Assembly: GCA_046349315.1 (NCBI GenBank)
Contig: JAXMCQ010000004.1
Location: 186,001 to 250,000, forward strand
DNA from: JAEUMG01 sp046349315
Lineage (GTDB): Bacteria > Pseudomonadota > Alphaproteobacteria > Rhizobiales > Aestuariivirgaceae
Length of the DNA stretch: 64,000 nucleotides
Direction: 5' to 3'
A program made the translations under genes and the position numbers. Numbering within the stretch: position 1 is the first letter of the stretch; each line of letters opens with the position of its first letter. The notes below the pieces were generated by a model. It saw only the letters and a list, made by a program, of their open reading frames with translations, did not search any database and was not told where the DNA came from. Below, piece after piece: positions 36,195-44,883 of the stretch.

Positions 36195-36232
36195 AAGTTA
36201 TTTACATTCGAAATATCCAAGCCCCAACTTAT
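36193..36232. promoter_or_regulatory. Candidate LysR operator in the divergent promoter
   Basis: ATAAGTT at 36193-36199 and its exact inverse AACTTAT at 36226-36232, with a TTCGAA palindrome between them. The left arm overlaps the LysR start codon. AT-rich compared with flanks. Consistent with a regulator site for LysR and the ABC operon, but not proven. Confidence 0.45.
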
Positions 36233-36287
36233 AAATTTGAGCATTTGTCGCATCCTCAGTAGCCTGCCTTGGGAAAGGGAGGAGGAG

Positions 36288-37145
36288 ATGAGGAAAAGCC
36301 GTTACGGCCTGGCCGTCGTCCTTCTGCCGCCGCTCCTCACCCTGATCGTCCTATTCGTGCTGCCGATCGTGTCGATGGCCGCCTACAGCTTTTGGTCCGT
36401 GGACAATGATTATCAGCTCGTGACGGAACCGACGCTTGGCCAGTATCGCAAGGTCTTCACCTCGGGCATCTACTGGGACACACTCTTCAACTCGGCGGTC
36501 ATGGCCTTTTTCACGACGCTGGTGTGCGCCGCGCTTGCCATTCCGCTCGCCTGGGCGATCGTTCGGAATTTCTCCATGCGCATGCGGATCCTGCTGATCG
36601 TGGGTCTGATCCTGCCCGGATGGATTAGCGTTCTAATCCGCACCTATTCGATGAACCTGGTGATTGGCGAGACAGGAATGCTCAACTGGGCATTGATCTC
36701 CGCCGGTATCATCGAGACACCACTCCGTATCCTCTTCACCAAGCCTGCGGTGGTTCTGGGGCTTGTCTACATCTATCTCCCCTACATGCTCGTGCCGATT
36801 TATGCAGCGGCTGAGCGCATCGATCCGATCATTCTCGAGGCTGCGGAAAATCTTGGCGCGAGCCCGCTCAAGCGCTTTCAGCGCATCGTTCTGCCGCTGC
36901 TGATCCCAGGCATCATCGCCGGCTGCATAATCACGTTTATCCCGGCGCTTGGTGAGTATCTCGTCCCCAACCTGCTTGGCGGCCTCGAGGGCATCATGTT
37001 CGGCAATCTCATTGTGACGGCATTCCAGAGCTTCGACTGGCCATTGGGCTCCGCGCTCTCCGTCATTCTGATCCTGAGCATCGCGCTGGTCCTGCTGCCG
37101 CTCCTCCGAGTCGCCAATCTCAACCGCGGTCTGGTGGGAGGGTAG
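36288..37145 (+). CDS. Polyamine-type ABC permease (PotB-like)
   Basis: 285 residues from ATG 36288, chosen for the strong site GGGAGGAGG directly upstream. Six membrane segments, the first LAVVLLPPLLTLIVLFVLPI. The coupling region reads DPIILEAAENLGASPLKRF, the EAA motif. With the next gene it forms the heterodimeric channel of an importer for spermidine/putrescine-like cations or other small organic solutes; the sequence alone does not fix the ligand. First gene of a nine-gene operon whose later genes are all catabolic, so the imported compound is probably the carbon source being degraded. Confidence 0.9.
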   Translation: MRKSRYGLAVVLLPPLLTLIVLFVLPIVSMAAYSFWSVDNDYQLVTEPTLGQYRKVFTSGIYWDTLFNSAVMAFFTTLVCAALAIPLAWAIVRNFSMRMRILLIVGLILPGWISVLIRTYSMNLVIGETGMLNWALISAGIIETPLRILFTKPAVVLGLVYIYLPYMLVPIYAAAERIDPIILEAAENLGASPLKRFQRIVLPLLIPGIIAGCIITFIPALGEYLVPNLLGGLEGIMFGNLIVTAFQSFDWPLGSALSVILILSIALVLLPLLRVANLNRGLVGG

Positions 37146-37147
37146 CC

Positions 37148-37945
37148 ATGGGTGAAAGGAATGCGACCTCCACCTTTCTCGTTGGTCTTGTGTATGCACT
37201 GGTCTATTTGCCTGTCGCGCTTGTCGTCGTCACGAGCTTCAACGCCCAAACCATCGCTACTTTCCCCATTGAGGCTTACAGTCTCAGGTGGTTCCACGAG
37301 CTTTTTGCGAATACGCGCACCCTCGCCTCGCTGTGGGTCAGCATCAAACTCGGCGTGGCATCGAGCATCGTTGCGACCATACTTGGTCTTTGCGCCGCAT
37401 TGGCAATCACGCGATACGAATTCCGGGGGCGTCATGCGTTCCTTGTACTCATGACATTTCCCATGGTCGCGCCAGGCATTGTCCTCGGAGTCAGCTTGCT
37501 GATCTTTGCGCGCCAGATCGGCCTCAAAACCGGTTTTGGCGCCCTGATGCTGGGTCATACTCTGCTGTCTTTGCCGTACTGCACGTTCATCATCATCTCC
37601 AGCCTCGCGCGCTTTGATCGAAATCTCGAAGATGCTGCCCGCGGGTTGGGTGCAAGCGAGCTTGCCGTGCTACGCCGCATTACCCTGCCGGGTATCGCAT
37701 CGGGAATCCTGGGCGCGCTACTCTTCGGGTTTACGATTTCCATCGGAGAGTTCGTCGTCAGCTTCTTCCTGACATCCGCAGGGGTCACGACGCTTCCCAT
37801 CCGCATCTACTCCATCGTGAAAGTCGGCATCACGCCGGAGATCAATGCCGTGTCGACAATCATCCTGTTTGCCACTGCCGTGCTTACCGTGGCCGCGTTA
37901 AGACTTACGTGGACCCGCAATAAATCCATAGGGAGGATACCATGA
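37148..37945 (+). CDS. Polyamine-type ABC permease (PotC-like)
   Basis: 265 residues; GGGAGGG lies before the ATG, inside the end of the previous gene. Six hydrophobic segments beginning FLVGLVYALVYLPVALVVV. EAA-type loop NLEDAARGLGASELAVLRR. Pairs with the upstream permease. Its TGA overlaps the binding-protein start (ATGA at 37942). Confidence 0.9.
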   Translation: MGERNATSTFLVGLVYALVYLPVALVVVTSFNAQTIATFPIEAYSLRWFHELFANTRTLASLWVSIKLGVASSIVATILGLCAALAITRYEFRGRHAFLVLMTFPMVAPGIVLGVSLLIFARQIGLKTGFGALMLGHTLLSLPYCTFIIISSLARFDRNLEDAARGLGASELAVLRRITLPGIASGILGALLFGFTISIGEFVVSFFLTSAGVTTLPIRIYSIVKVGITPEINAVSTIILFATAVLTVAALRLTWTRNKSIGRIP

Positions 37946-39009
37946 AAAGACGTTCGCTCTTACTTTCACTTTCGCTTCTCGGGCTGATGGCGTTGCCGCA
38001 AGCGCAAGTCAAAGCCGATGATCAGATCGGCGGCGAAATCAATATTCTGAGTTGGGGAAACTATATCGATTTCGCGTTGCCTGACTTCGAGAAGAAATAT
38101 GGCGTCAAAGTCAATATCGACTATTACGCCGACGAACAGGAAGCGATGAACAAAATTCGCGCGGCCGGTGTTGGCACGCATGACATTGTTTTCCTCGGCG
38201 CAGGGTTTGAGGATGTTGCGATCAAGCAAAAGCTGATCCAGCCGCTCGACGAAACTCAGATCCCGGCTCTCGCTGACGTGTTCCCGCAAGTGAAAAAAGT
38301 AAAAGACGACGGGAAGCTCTATTGTGGCACTTATTCGTTCGGCCTGAACAGCCTGATCGCCTACGACCCCGCAAAGACGGGCGGCAAGATCACCTCGTGG
38401 AAGGACGTTTACTCCGGCAAATACAAGGATCGCATCGGCAAGATCGATAAGTCTAGCGAGCAGGTGTGGCGCACTGCCTTGAGCCTTGGTTACAAATTCG
38501 GTCCCTTGACCGATGAGCAATGGAAGGCTGTCGAGGCGAAGCTGCTTGAGAATATGCAGCAAGTGCGGACGGTCTACGCCCACAATGATCAGATGGCGCA
38601 ATTGCTTGGCAGTGGCGAAATCTGGATTGGCGATTCTGACGACGGCAGTTTTCGACAGGCCAAGGCTAAGGGGTTGCCGATAGAGTTAGCATACCCTGAG
38701 GAAGGGATGACGGCCTGGTATGACGGGCCATGCATCGTCTCCGAAGCGCCGCATGAGAAGGCGGCCTATGCCTTCATCAATCACATGCTGAGCCCTGAAG
38801 TCCAGGCGCGGTTGCCGAAGGAGCTTGGTTATGCGCCGGCCAACAGCAAGGCTATTCCGATGCTGGACGAACAGACCAAGAAGGACATGGATATCGACGC
38901 TCTCGTGGCCAATCTCAACAAGATCCAGTTTCAGTACAATCTTGGCGCGGATTTCGAGAAACGCGGTATCGAATTGTGGGAGAAGGCGAAGACGACCAAG
39001 GTTCAATAA
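37942..39009 (+). CDS. Polyamine-type periplasmic binding protein (PotD/PotF-like)
   Basis: 355 residues with a clear signal peptide (RRSLLLSLSLLGLMALPQA), cleaved around VKADD. Mature part: INILSWGNYIDFALPDFEKK, typical of this family, then YYADEQEAMNKI, IVFLGAGFEDV and the C-terminal ELAYPEEGMTAWYDGPCIV. Known polyamine binders use an Asp/Glu and Trp set that I cannot confirm here, so amine specificity is open. A strong RNA hairpin follows the gene (39025-39055), probably stabilising its message, since binding proteins are needed in excess. Confidence 0.9.
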   Translation: MKRRSLLLSLSLLGLMALPQAQVKADDQIGGEINILSWGNYIDFALPDFEKKYGVKVNIDYYADEQEAMNKIRAAGVGTHDIVFLGAGFEDVAIKQKLIQPLDETQIPALADVFPQVKKVKDDGKLYCGTYSFGLNSLIAYDPAKTGGKITSWKDVYSGKYKDRIGKIDKSSEQVWRTALSLGYKFGPLTDEQWKAVEAKLLENMQQVRTVYAHNDQMAQLLGSGEIWIGDSDDGSFRQAKAKGLPIELAYPEEGMTAWYDGPCIVSEAPHEKAAYAFINHMLSPEVQARLPKELGYAPANSKAIPMLDEQTKKDMDIDALVANLNKIQFQYNLGADFEKRGIELWEKAKTTKVQ

Positions 39010-39024
39010 CATCAAGCCAGGTCA

Positions 39025-39055
39025 CCTACCGGCACCGTAGCTCGGTGCCGGTAGG
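39025..39055 (+). promoter_or_regulatory. Intra-operon RNA hairpin
   Basis: Perfect 13-bp inverted repeat, CCTACCGGCACCG (39025-39037) and its exact inverse (39043-39055) around a 5-base loop. No T-run follows, so it is not a normal terminator. Position between binding-protein and ATPase genes fits an mRNA-stabilising or partial-termination element. Confidence 0.75.
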
Positions 39056-39074
39056 ATTATACCAGATCGACACG

Positions 39075-40103
39075 ATGAGCCTCGCACTCAAGCAACTAAG
39101 CAAAAGCTTCGGCCCCTTTGTCGCGGTCGACGATGTTAATATCACGCTCGCTGAAGGCCAGGTCCTCAGCCTTCTCGGGCCGTCCGGATGCGGCAAGACG
39201 ACGACGCTGCGAATGATCGCCGGCTTTGAGGAACCGACTTCCGGGCACATTACAGTGAAGGGCCGAGATATTACGCGGATCGCCGCACGCCATCGCGGGA
39301 TCGGCATGGTGTTCCAATCCTATGCGCTCTTCCCGCATCTGAGTGTCGCGGAGAATGTCAGTTTTGGACTTGAGATGCGCGGACTTGGCAGAGCCGAACG
39401 GGATAGGCGTTTAGCTAAGGCGCTGTCTGTCGTGCGCATGGAAGGTTTTGCAGACCGCAAGCCACGCCAGCTTTCGGGCGGCCAGCAGCAGCGGGTTGCC
39501 CTCGCGCGCGCTTTAGTCATCGAGCCCAATCTCTTGTTGCTTGACGAGCCGCTTTCCGCGCTCGATCTCAAACTTCGGGAAGAAATGCGCGACGAGATCC
39601 ATCGGATCGTTCGCGAACTCGGCATCACCACGGTTTTCGTCACGCATGACCAGGGCGAGGCACTTGTCCTATCCGATGTCGTTGCGGTGATGAATGCGGG
39701 TCGTGTTGAGCAATTGGCCTCGCCGCGATCGATTTACAAGGAACCACGCACGAGCTTTGTCGCGCGCTTCATCGGGAACGCCAATGTCCTGACGGGTCAA
39801 AGAGACAGTTCAAAAGGGCGATTTCAAACGTCGATTGGCGTCGATCTGCCGCTCGCGGCAGGATGTAACAGTGATTACCAAAGCGTCGCGCTTAGACCCG
39901 AGGAAATCGACCTTACCGAGCCGGGCGGCGCCACTGACGCGACCATTGCGCGTGCGCGGTTCCTCGGAGATGTCGTCGAGTACACGGTGACGCTGGGCGG
40001 TGGCAGCCTGACGGTGCGAACAGCATCCGACCGTTTTCATTCCGAAGGCTCGACCGTGGGCCTTAGTTTCGCGCGCTCCACACCGGTCTTTTTAAGTGAG
40101 TAA
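39075..40103 (+). CDS. Polyamine-type ABC transporter ATPase (PotA-like)
   Basis: 342 residues from ATG 39075; a longer frame back to 38976 runs through the binding-protein end and the hairpin and is rejected. Walker A LGPSGCGKTTTLRMI, signature LSGGQQQRVALARALV, Walker B LLLLDEPLSALD, H-loop FVTHDQGEA. C-terminal ~90 residues form a TOBE-like domain (SVALRPEEIDL) as in MalK/PotA. Completes the importer with the two permeases and binding protein. Confidence 0.92.
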   Translation: MSLALKQLSKSFGPFVAVDDVNITLAEGQVLSLLGPSGCGKTTTLRMIAGFEEPTSGHITVKGRDITRIAARHRGIGMVFQSYALFPHLSVAENVSFGLEMRGLGRAERDRRLAKALSVVRMEGFADRKPRQLSGGQQQRVALARALVIEPNLLLLDEPLSALDLKLREEMRDEIHRIVRELGITTVFVTHDQGEALVLSDVVAVMNAGRVEQLASPRSIYKEPRTSFVARFIGNANVLTGQRDSSKGRFQTSIGVDLPLAAGCNSDYQSVALRPEEIDLTEPGGATDATIARARFLGDVVEYTVTLGGGSLTVRTASDRFHSEGSTVGLSFARSTPVFLSE

Positions 40104-40106
40104 GCA

Positions 40107-40961
40107 ATGAACCTTGTTTCGCCTCCGCAAACGCAGTTCGACGACCCGAAGATGGCCGATGGTGCGCGTTCACCGTTTGAGGCATTCCGACCTGATTTGT
40201 TCACGGGGAAGACTGCGTTAGTCACAGGGGCTGCGCGCGGGATCGGCCGGGGCATAGCCGAGGGTTTTGCCACTCTCGGAGCTACCGTCGTCCTGCAGGA
40301 CATTTTGCCCGCAGAACTGGATGAAGCCGCGAGCGCTCTCCGATCTCAGGGTGTCCAGGCCCATAGTGTTTTGGGCGATCTGGCAAGGCACGGTGTCGCC
40401 GGCGAAGTGTTTTCGCAGGCGCTCTCAGCGGCGGGACGTGTAGATTTCCTGGTCAACAACGCCGGTCGGTCCTGGGGAGTGGACACAGGCGACATCGATG
40501 AAGACCGCTGCGATGAGCTTATTGCCCTCAACTTCAAGGCGGTCATGATGCTGTCGCGTGATTACGTTCGGCATGCGCGCGCGCGTGGCGGCGGCGGATC
40601 GATCGTTCAGATATCGTCTACAGCCGGCGTGATGGGATTTCAGAATAGGGCTGTCTATAGTGGAACGAAATTCGGTGTGGTCGGGCTCGGCAAGGTTCTG
40701 GCGCTCGATCACGCCCGCGAAGGGATTAGGGTCAATACCGTTCTTCCGCATGTCGTCGAGACCGACATGTTTCGTACCGTTGCGAAGCCTCATGAAATAG
40801 CGCTTTGGAGTTCGGGCATTCCCATGGGTCGCTTTGCCGCTGTTCAAGAGGTGGCTGCGCTGGTGATGTTTCTATGCTCGCCTGCCGCCAGCTATCTGAC
40901 AGGAGGTGTCTACCCGGTTGATGGCGGGTTCATGGCTGGAAGCTTTGGTGACGGCGCATGA
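40107..40961 (+). CDS. Short-chain dehydrogenase/reductase
   Basis: 284 residues, three bases after the ATPase gene. Motifs ALVTGAARGIGRGIAEGF, FLVNNAGRSWG, VQISSTAGVMG and Tyr-Lys in AVYSGTKFGVVGL. An extra ~30-residue N-terminal extension precedes the Rossmann fold. Its stop overlaps the start of the aldolase (ATGA). Likely oxidises or reduces an intermediate just before aldol cleavage. Confidence 0.88.
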   Translation: MNLVSPPQTQFDDPKMADGARSPFEAFRPDLFTGKTALVTGAARGIGRGIAEGFATLGATVVLQDILPAELDEAASALRSQGVQAHSVLGDLARHGVAGEVFSQALSAAGRVDFLVNNAGRSWGVDTGDIDEDRCDELIALNFKAVMMLSRDYVRHARARGGGGSIVQISSTAGVMGFQNRAVYSGTKFGVVGLGKVLALDHAREGIRVNTVLPHVVETDMFRTVAKPHEIALWSSGIPMGRFAAVQEVAALVMFLCSPAASYLTGGVYPVDGGFMAGSFGDGA

Positions 40962-41707
40962 CCGTCATCCATATGAGCGGGGCTCATCCGGAAATCGCCT
41001 TCTGGTTGATGTCTCCGAATGACGAGGCCTGCGAGATTGCAGCCCTCCTTGGTTACGGCACCGTTATTATCGACATGGAGCACGGCGCCTTCGACATGGC
41101 GAGTGCGTCGCGAAGCATCACGGTCGGCCGAGCGTTGGCGCTTCGCGTATATACACGCGTCGACAGTGCGGAACGCGTTCCAATTCAGCATGCACTCGAT
41201 TTCGGAAGCGATGGGGTTATTCTTCCGCAGATCGCCGACCTTGAGCACGCCGTACGCGCGACACGCTATGCCAAATATCCACCAATCGGTACACGCGGAT
41301 TCGGTGGTGGCCGAACAGTGCGATATCTGCCTGCACCTGATCATTTTGTGGCCGAAGAGAATGAGCGCGTTAAGTGCTGGGTTATGATCGAGACGACCGG
41401 CGCGCTTGATGACGTCGAAAAGATTTCGAACCTTCCGAGCGTCGACGGGCTTTTCATCGGACCGAATGACCTTTCGTTGGCGCGTGGGCGTGGGGAATTT
41501 CGTGCCGATGGTGCAGACCACGCCGATATCTCCCGGATCGCTGTCGCAGCGCGTGCAGCAGGGAAACCCTGGGCGATGCCTGTAGCTTCATTGGGCGATC
41601 GCGAATTCGCCACTGAGCTTGGTGCAGCTTTCATGGCCATTGGCGACGATCTGACGGCGCTGCGTGACGGGTTCGAGGTGGCGCTTCATCGCATGGGTCT
41701 ACCGTGA
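40958..41707 (+). CDS. HpcH/HpaI-type aldolase
   Basis: 249 residues (a start five codons later, at 40973, is possible). Class II aldolase pattern: FWLMSPNDEACEIAALLGY, IIDMEHGAFDMAS, ILPQIADLEHAV, VMIETTGALDDVEKI (the metal-binding Glu) and LFIGPNDLSLARG (the metal-binding Asp). These enzymes cleave 2-keto-3-deoxy acids to pyruvate and an aldehyde. A related aldolase lies at 46091. It follows an SDR and precedes a GMC oxidoreductase in the operon. Confidence 0.88.
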   Translation: MTVIHMSGAHPEIAFWLMSPNDEACEIAALLGYGTVIIDMEHGAFDMASASRSITVGRALALRVYTRVDSAERVPIQHALDFGSDGVILPQIADLEHAVRATRYAKYPPIGTRGFGGGRTVRYLPAPDHFVAEENERVKCWVMIETTGALDDVEKISNLPSVDGLFIGPNDLSLARGRGEFRADGADHADISRIAVAARAAGKPWAMPVASLGDREFATELGAAFMAIGDDLTALRDGFEVALHRMGLP

Positions 41708-41711
41708 TCTC

Positions 41712-43337
41712 ATGGAGGAGTTCGACTACATTATCGTCGGTGCAGGGTCGGCCGGATGTGTCCTTGCAAACCGCTTAAGCGCTGATCCGCGCACGCGTGT
41801 GCTTCTGCTAGAGGCGGGCGGCAGCGACCGCTCTCTCACCATCAAAATGCCGGCTGCAACCGACCTCTATGGCATCGGCAACCCACGCTATGATTGGCGC
41901 TACATGACCGAGCCCGATCCAACGCGCAATGGCAGGCGCGATCTGTGGCCGCGCGGGAAAGTTTTGGGCGGCAGCAGCTCGATCAATGCCATGGTCTATA
42001 TGCGAGGGCAGCCCAGCGACTATGATAGTTGGGCACGGCTCGGCAATTCCGGCTGGAGCTATCGCGACGTCCTTCCGTTTTTTCGGATGTGCGAGACCAA
42101 TGAGAATGGCGGCGACAAATTTCGCGGCGACAAGGGGCCCTTGCAGGTCGGCAATCTGCGAGTCTCGCACGAATCTTCAGATTTGTTCATCGCGGCAGCA
42201 GAGGCGATGGGTATTCCGCGGAACGACGATTTCGCCGGTTCGCGGCTGGAAGGGGTAGGCCCCATCCAGGCGACTCAACGGCGTGGCTGGCGGCACAGCG
42301 CGGCGGATGCTTATCTCCGGCCGGCAATGAGGCGATCAAATCTAGCTGTCCGCACGGGAGTTTTGGCGAGTTCTATTCTTTTCGAGAATCGCACAGCTAC
42401 GGGTGTGCGATACGAATATTCGAACGGACAGGCAAAAGTGGCTCGAGCCCGCGCAGAAGTCATCCTGAGTGCCGGCGCCGTCGCTTCGCCACAGCTCCTT
42501 CTTCTTTCGGGCGTCGGGCCCGGTTCGCAACTCAGCGCGATGGGCATTGATTGCGTGGCGGATGTTCCGGGTGTCGGTGAGAATCTTCGCGATCATGTCG
42601 GCGCCTATCTCAACTATCGCATCGACATTCCGACCTATAACTCCGAACAAACGCTATTGCGAAAGGCACTCCACGGTGCGAACTGGCTTTTCCGTGGCCG
42701 CGGGCCGGGCACAACACCCGGTGCCCTTTCCATGGCCTTTGTGCGATCCGGACCAGATGTCGAGGATCCGGATCTGCAGCTTCATTTCACGCCTATCGGT
42801 TACAAACTCACGCCGGACGAACTCATCGTCCTCGACGAACCTGTCGTCACCGCGATACCGAACGTTAACCGCCCGAAGAGCCGCGGACGCCTTTGTCTGG
42901 CTGGGCCGGATCATCGCCTGCCGCCGCGCATTTTCCCGCGTCTGCTCGATCACGAGGATGACCTTATTGTGCTGCGGAGAGGCGGCAGGATCATCCGGGA
43001 CATATTCGCTACTCAACCGCTCGCCGTTCACATTCAGGGCGAATTGGCGCCAGGTCCAGAAATTCAATCCGATTCGGAGTGGGAAGATTATTTGAGGCGC
43101 GACAGCATCACGATCTTCCATCCGTGCGGCACCTGCAAAATGGGAGTCGATGCGATGGCGGTTGTCGATCCCGAGCTTCGTTTGCGTGGAGTGTCACGAT
43201 TGCGTGTTATCGATGCATCGATCATGCCGCATCTGGTTAGCGGCAATATCAATGCGCCGACGATCATGATCGGCGAAAAAGGCGCGGAGCTTGTACTGAG
43301 GGGGGCAGAAAATGTCACAGCAGTTTCCAACCTATGA
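41712..43337 (+). CDS. GMC-family FAD oxidoreductase (choline/alcohol dehydrogenase-like)
   Basis: 541 residues from ATG 41712. FAD motif DYIIVGAGSAGCVLANRLS, GMC signature 1 GKVLGGSSSINAMVYMRG, signature 2 ILSAGAVASPQLLLLSG. Catalytic His in FHPCGTCKMG and Asn in LVSGNINAPTIMIGE. Oxidises primary or secondary alcohols to aldehydes or ketones and passes electrons to oxygen or to the respiratory chain. Cytoplasmic by lack of a signal peptide. Its end overlaps the next SDR by 26 bases. In this operon it could open the pathway by oxidising the imported alcohol. Confidence 0.92.
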   Translation: MEEFDYIIVGAGSAGCVLANRLSADPRTRVLLLEAGGSDRSLTIKMPAATDLYGIGNPRYDWRYMTEPDPTRNGRRDLWPRGKVLGGSSSINAMVYMRGQPSDYDSWARLGNSGWSYRDVLPFFRMCETNENGGDKFRGDKGPLQVGNLRVSHESSDLFIAAAEAMGIPRNDDFAGSRLEGVGPIQATQRRGWRHSAADAYLRPAMRRSNLAVRTGVLASSILFENRTATGVRYEYSNGQAKVARARAEVILSAGAVASPQLLLLSGVGPGSQLSAMGIDCVADVPGVGENLRDHVGAYLNYRIDIPTYNSEQTLLRKALHGANWLFRGRGPGTTPGALSMAFVRSGPDVEDPDLQLHFTPIGYKLTPDELIVLDEPVVTAIPNVNRPKSRGRLCLAGPDHRLPPRIFPRLLDHEDDLIVLRRGGRIIRDIFATQPLAVHIQGELAPGPEIQSDSEWEDYLRRDSITIFHPCGTCKMGVDAMAVVDPELRLRGVSRLRVIDASIMPHLVSGNINAPTIMIGEKGAELVLRGAENVTAVSNL

Positions 43338-44082
43338 CTTTCGTGGAAAGGTCGCCCTCGTAACGGGCGCAGCTCGCGGCATTGGCGAAGCTTGCGCGCT
43401 GGCCTTGGCCCAATCTGGTGCTGATGTTGCGCTAGGGCTCCTCGACATGCGACGATCGGGTGATCTCGTAGCTGAGATAGAGCGGCACGGACGACGCGCC
43501 CTGCCACTTCAGATGGATGTCCGTGATGTCGCTCAGATTCGTGCAGCTATCGCGGAGATTGATCGAAAATTCGGCCGGCTCGACATATGCGTGAACAATG
43601 CCGGTCTTGGGCCCGAAAATCCGGCCGAATTGGTAACAGAAGAGGATTTCGACCTGACAATAGACGTCAATATCAAGGGCACGTTCTTTGTGAGTCAGGC
43701 TGTCGCGCAACTGATGATCAAACAAGGCCGTGGCGTGATCATCAATCTCAGCTCCCAGGCCGGGAGCAATGTGCTCGTCAATGAATCAATCTATTGCACA
43801 AGCAAGGCCGCGATCGATCATATGACACGTTGCCTTGCTAAGGAATGGGCGCGGCATGGCATCCGCGTCAACGCCATTGCGCCAACCTTTATCCTGACCG
43901 ATGCGACGAGGCCGGCGTTGGAGGATTCGAAGGCATTTGGTGATATAGTCGCGCATATTCCGCTTGGCCGAATTGGCGAACCGGAAGAGATCGCTCAAAC
44001 GGTACTCTTCCTTGCCTCTCCCGCCGCAAGCCTCATAACCGGCACTGTGCTGATGGTCGATGGCGGCTGGAGCGTTCATTGA
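43312..44082 (+). CDS. Short-chain dehydrogenase/reductase
   Basis: 256 residues, overlapping the GMC gene by 26 bases. Motifs ALVTGAARGIGEACALAL, CVNNAGLGPENPA, INLSSQAGSNV and YCTSKAAIDHMTRCLAKE. C-terminus GTVLMVDGGWSVH is typical of classical SDRs. A sugar-alcohol/acid dehydrogenase role is inferred from the operon. Confidence 0.88.
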   Translation: MSQQFPTYDFRGKVALVTGAARGIGEACALALAQSGADVALGLLDMRRSGDLVAEIERHGRRALPLQMDVRDVAQIRAAIAEIDRKFGRLDICVNNAGLGPENPAELVTEEDFDLTIDVNIKGTFFVSQAVAQLMIKQGRGVIINLSSQAGSNVLVNESIYCTSKAAIDHMTRCLAKEWARHGIRVNAIAPTFILTDATRPALEDSKAFGDIVAHIPLGRIGEPEEIAQTVLFLASPAASLITGTVLMVDGGWSVH

Positions 44083-44101
44083 AAAGAGCGGAGTAGGCGG
44101 G

Positions 44102-44878
44102 ATGGATTTGGGTCTTGAGGGAAAGAAAGCGATCGTCTGTGCGTCCTCACGCGGTCTTGGGCGCGCATGTGCCGAGGCCCTCGGTCGCGAGGGCGCGCGC
44201 GTCGTGATCAATGGTGTCAATCAAGAGACCCTGGACAAGACGGCTGCAGAGATGCGCAAGTCCGGTATCGCGGTCGAGGCGATCTGCGCGGACGTTACGA
44301 CGGAAGAGGGGCGGCGCCAGCTCCTCGCCGCGCTGCCCGAGCCCGACATTCTCATCAATAACGCAGGAGGTCCACCGGCTGGCAATTTTCGCAGCTGGAC
44401 CCGCGAGGATTGGATCAAGGCGCTCGATGCCAACATGCTCTCCGCAATCGAGTTGATGAAGTGGACAATCGATCCGATGATCAGGCGACGCTTTGGGCGG
44501 ATCGTCAACATCACGTCGGGTGCAGTGAAGGCTCCCTTTCCGTATCTTGGGTTGTCGAATGGCGCCCGCAGCGGCCTAACGGGCTTTGTCGCCGGGCTTG
44601 CGCGTGAAGTTTCCCAACACAATGTGACGATCAACAACCTGCTTCCAGGCTCATTCGCGACAGATCGGCTCGCCGAGACGGCACGAGCAGTTGCCGGGCC
44701 GGCGGGCATCAGCGTCGAGACGCAATTGGAGCGATGGCAGGAAGGCGAAGCGTCCAAGCGCTTCGGCACCCCGGCGGAGTTTGGCGCCGCGTGCGCATTT
44801 CTCTGCAGCGCGCAGGCCGGCTATATCACCGGCCAGAACCTGCTTCTCGACGGCGGCACCTATCCTGGCACGTTCTGA
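44102..44878 (+). CDS. SDR-family protein lacking the canonical Tyr-x-x-x-Lys
   Basis: 258 residues from ATG 44102 (GGAG lies upstream; a longer frame to 44060 overlaps the previous gene). The cofactor loop is KAIVCASSRGLGRACAEAL instead of T-G-x-x-x-G-x-G, and ILINNAGGPPAG is present. Where classical SDRs have Tyr-x-x-x-Lys, this protein reads PYLGLSNGARSGLTGF, i.e. Ser and Arg replace Tyr and Lys if the usual spacing holds. A subgroup of SDRs with this sequence exists, so it is not simply decayed, but its catalysis must differ. Its stop is five bases from the convergent dehydratase stop, inside a short palindrome. Confidence 0.85.
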   Translation: MDLGLEGKKAIVCASSRGLGRACAEALGREGARVVINGVNQETLDKTAAEMRKSGIAVEAICADVTTEEGRRQLLAALPEPDILINNAGGPPAGNFRSWTREDWIKALDANMLSAIELMKWTIDPMIRRRFGRIVNITSGAVKAPFPYLGLSNGARSGLTGFVAGLAREVSQHNVTINNLLPGSFATDRLAETARAVAGPAGISVETQLERWQEGEASKRFGTPAEFGAACAFLCSAQAGYITGQNLLLDGGTYPGTF

Positions 44879-44883
44879 AAATT

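Noticed and set aside
36878..37558. 226-codon minus-strand frame across the two permease genes
   Set aside because: It is antisense to two well-supported membrane-protein genes and spans their junction; composition is that of a shadow.
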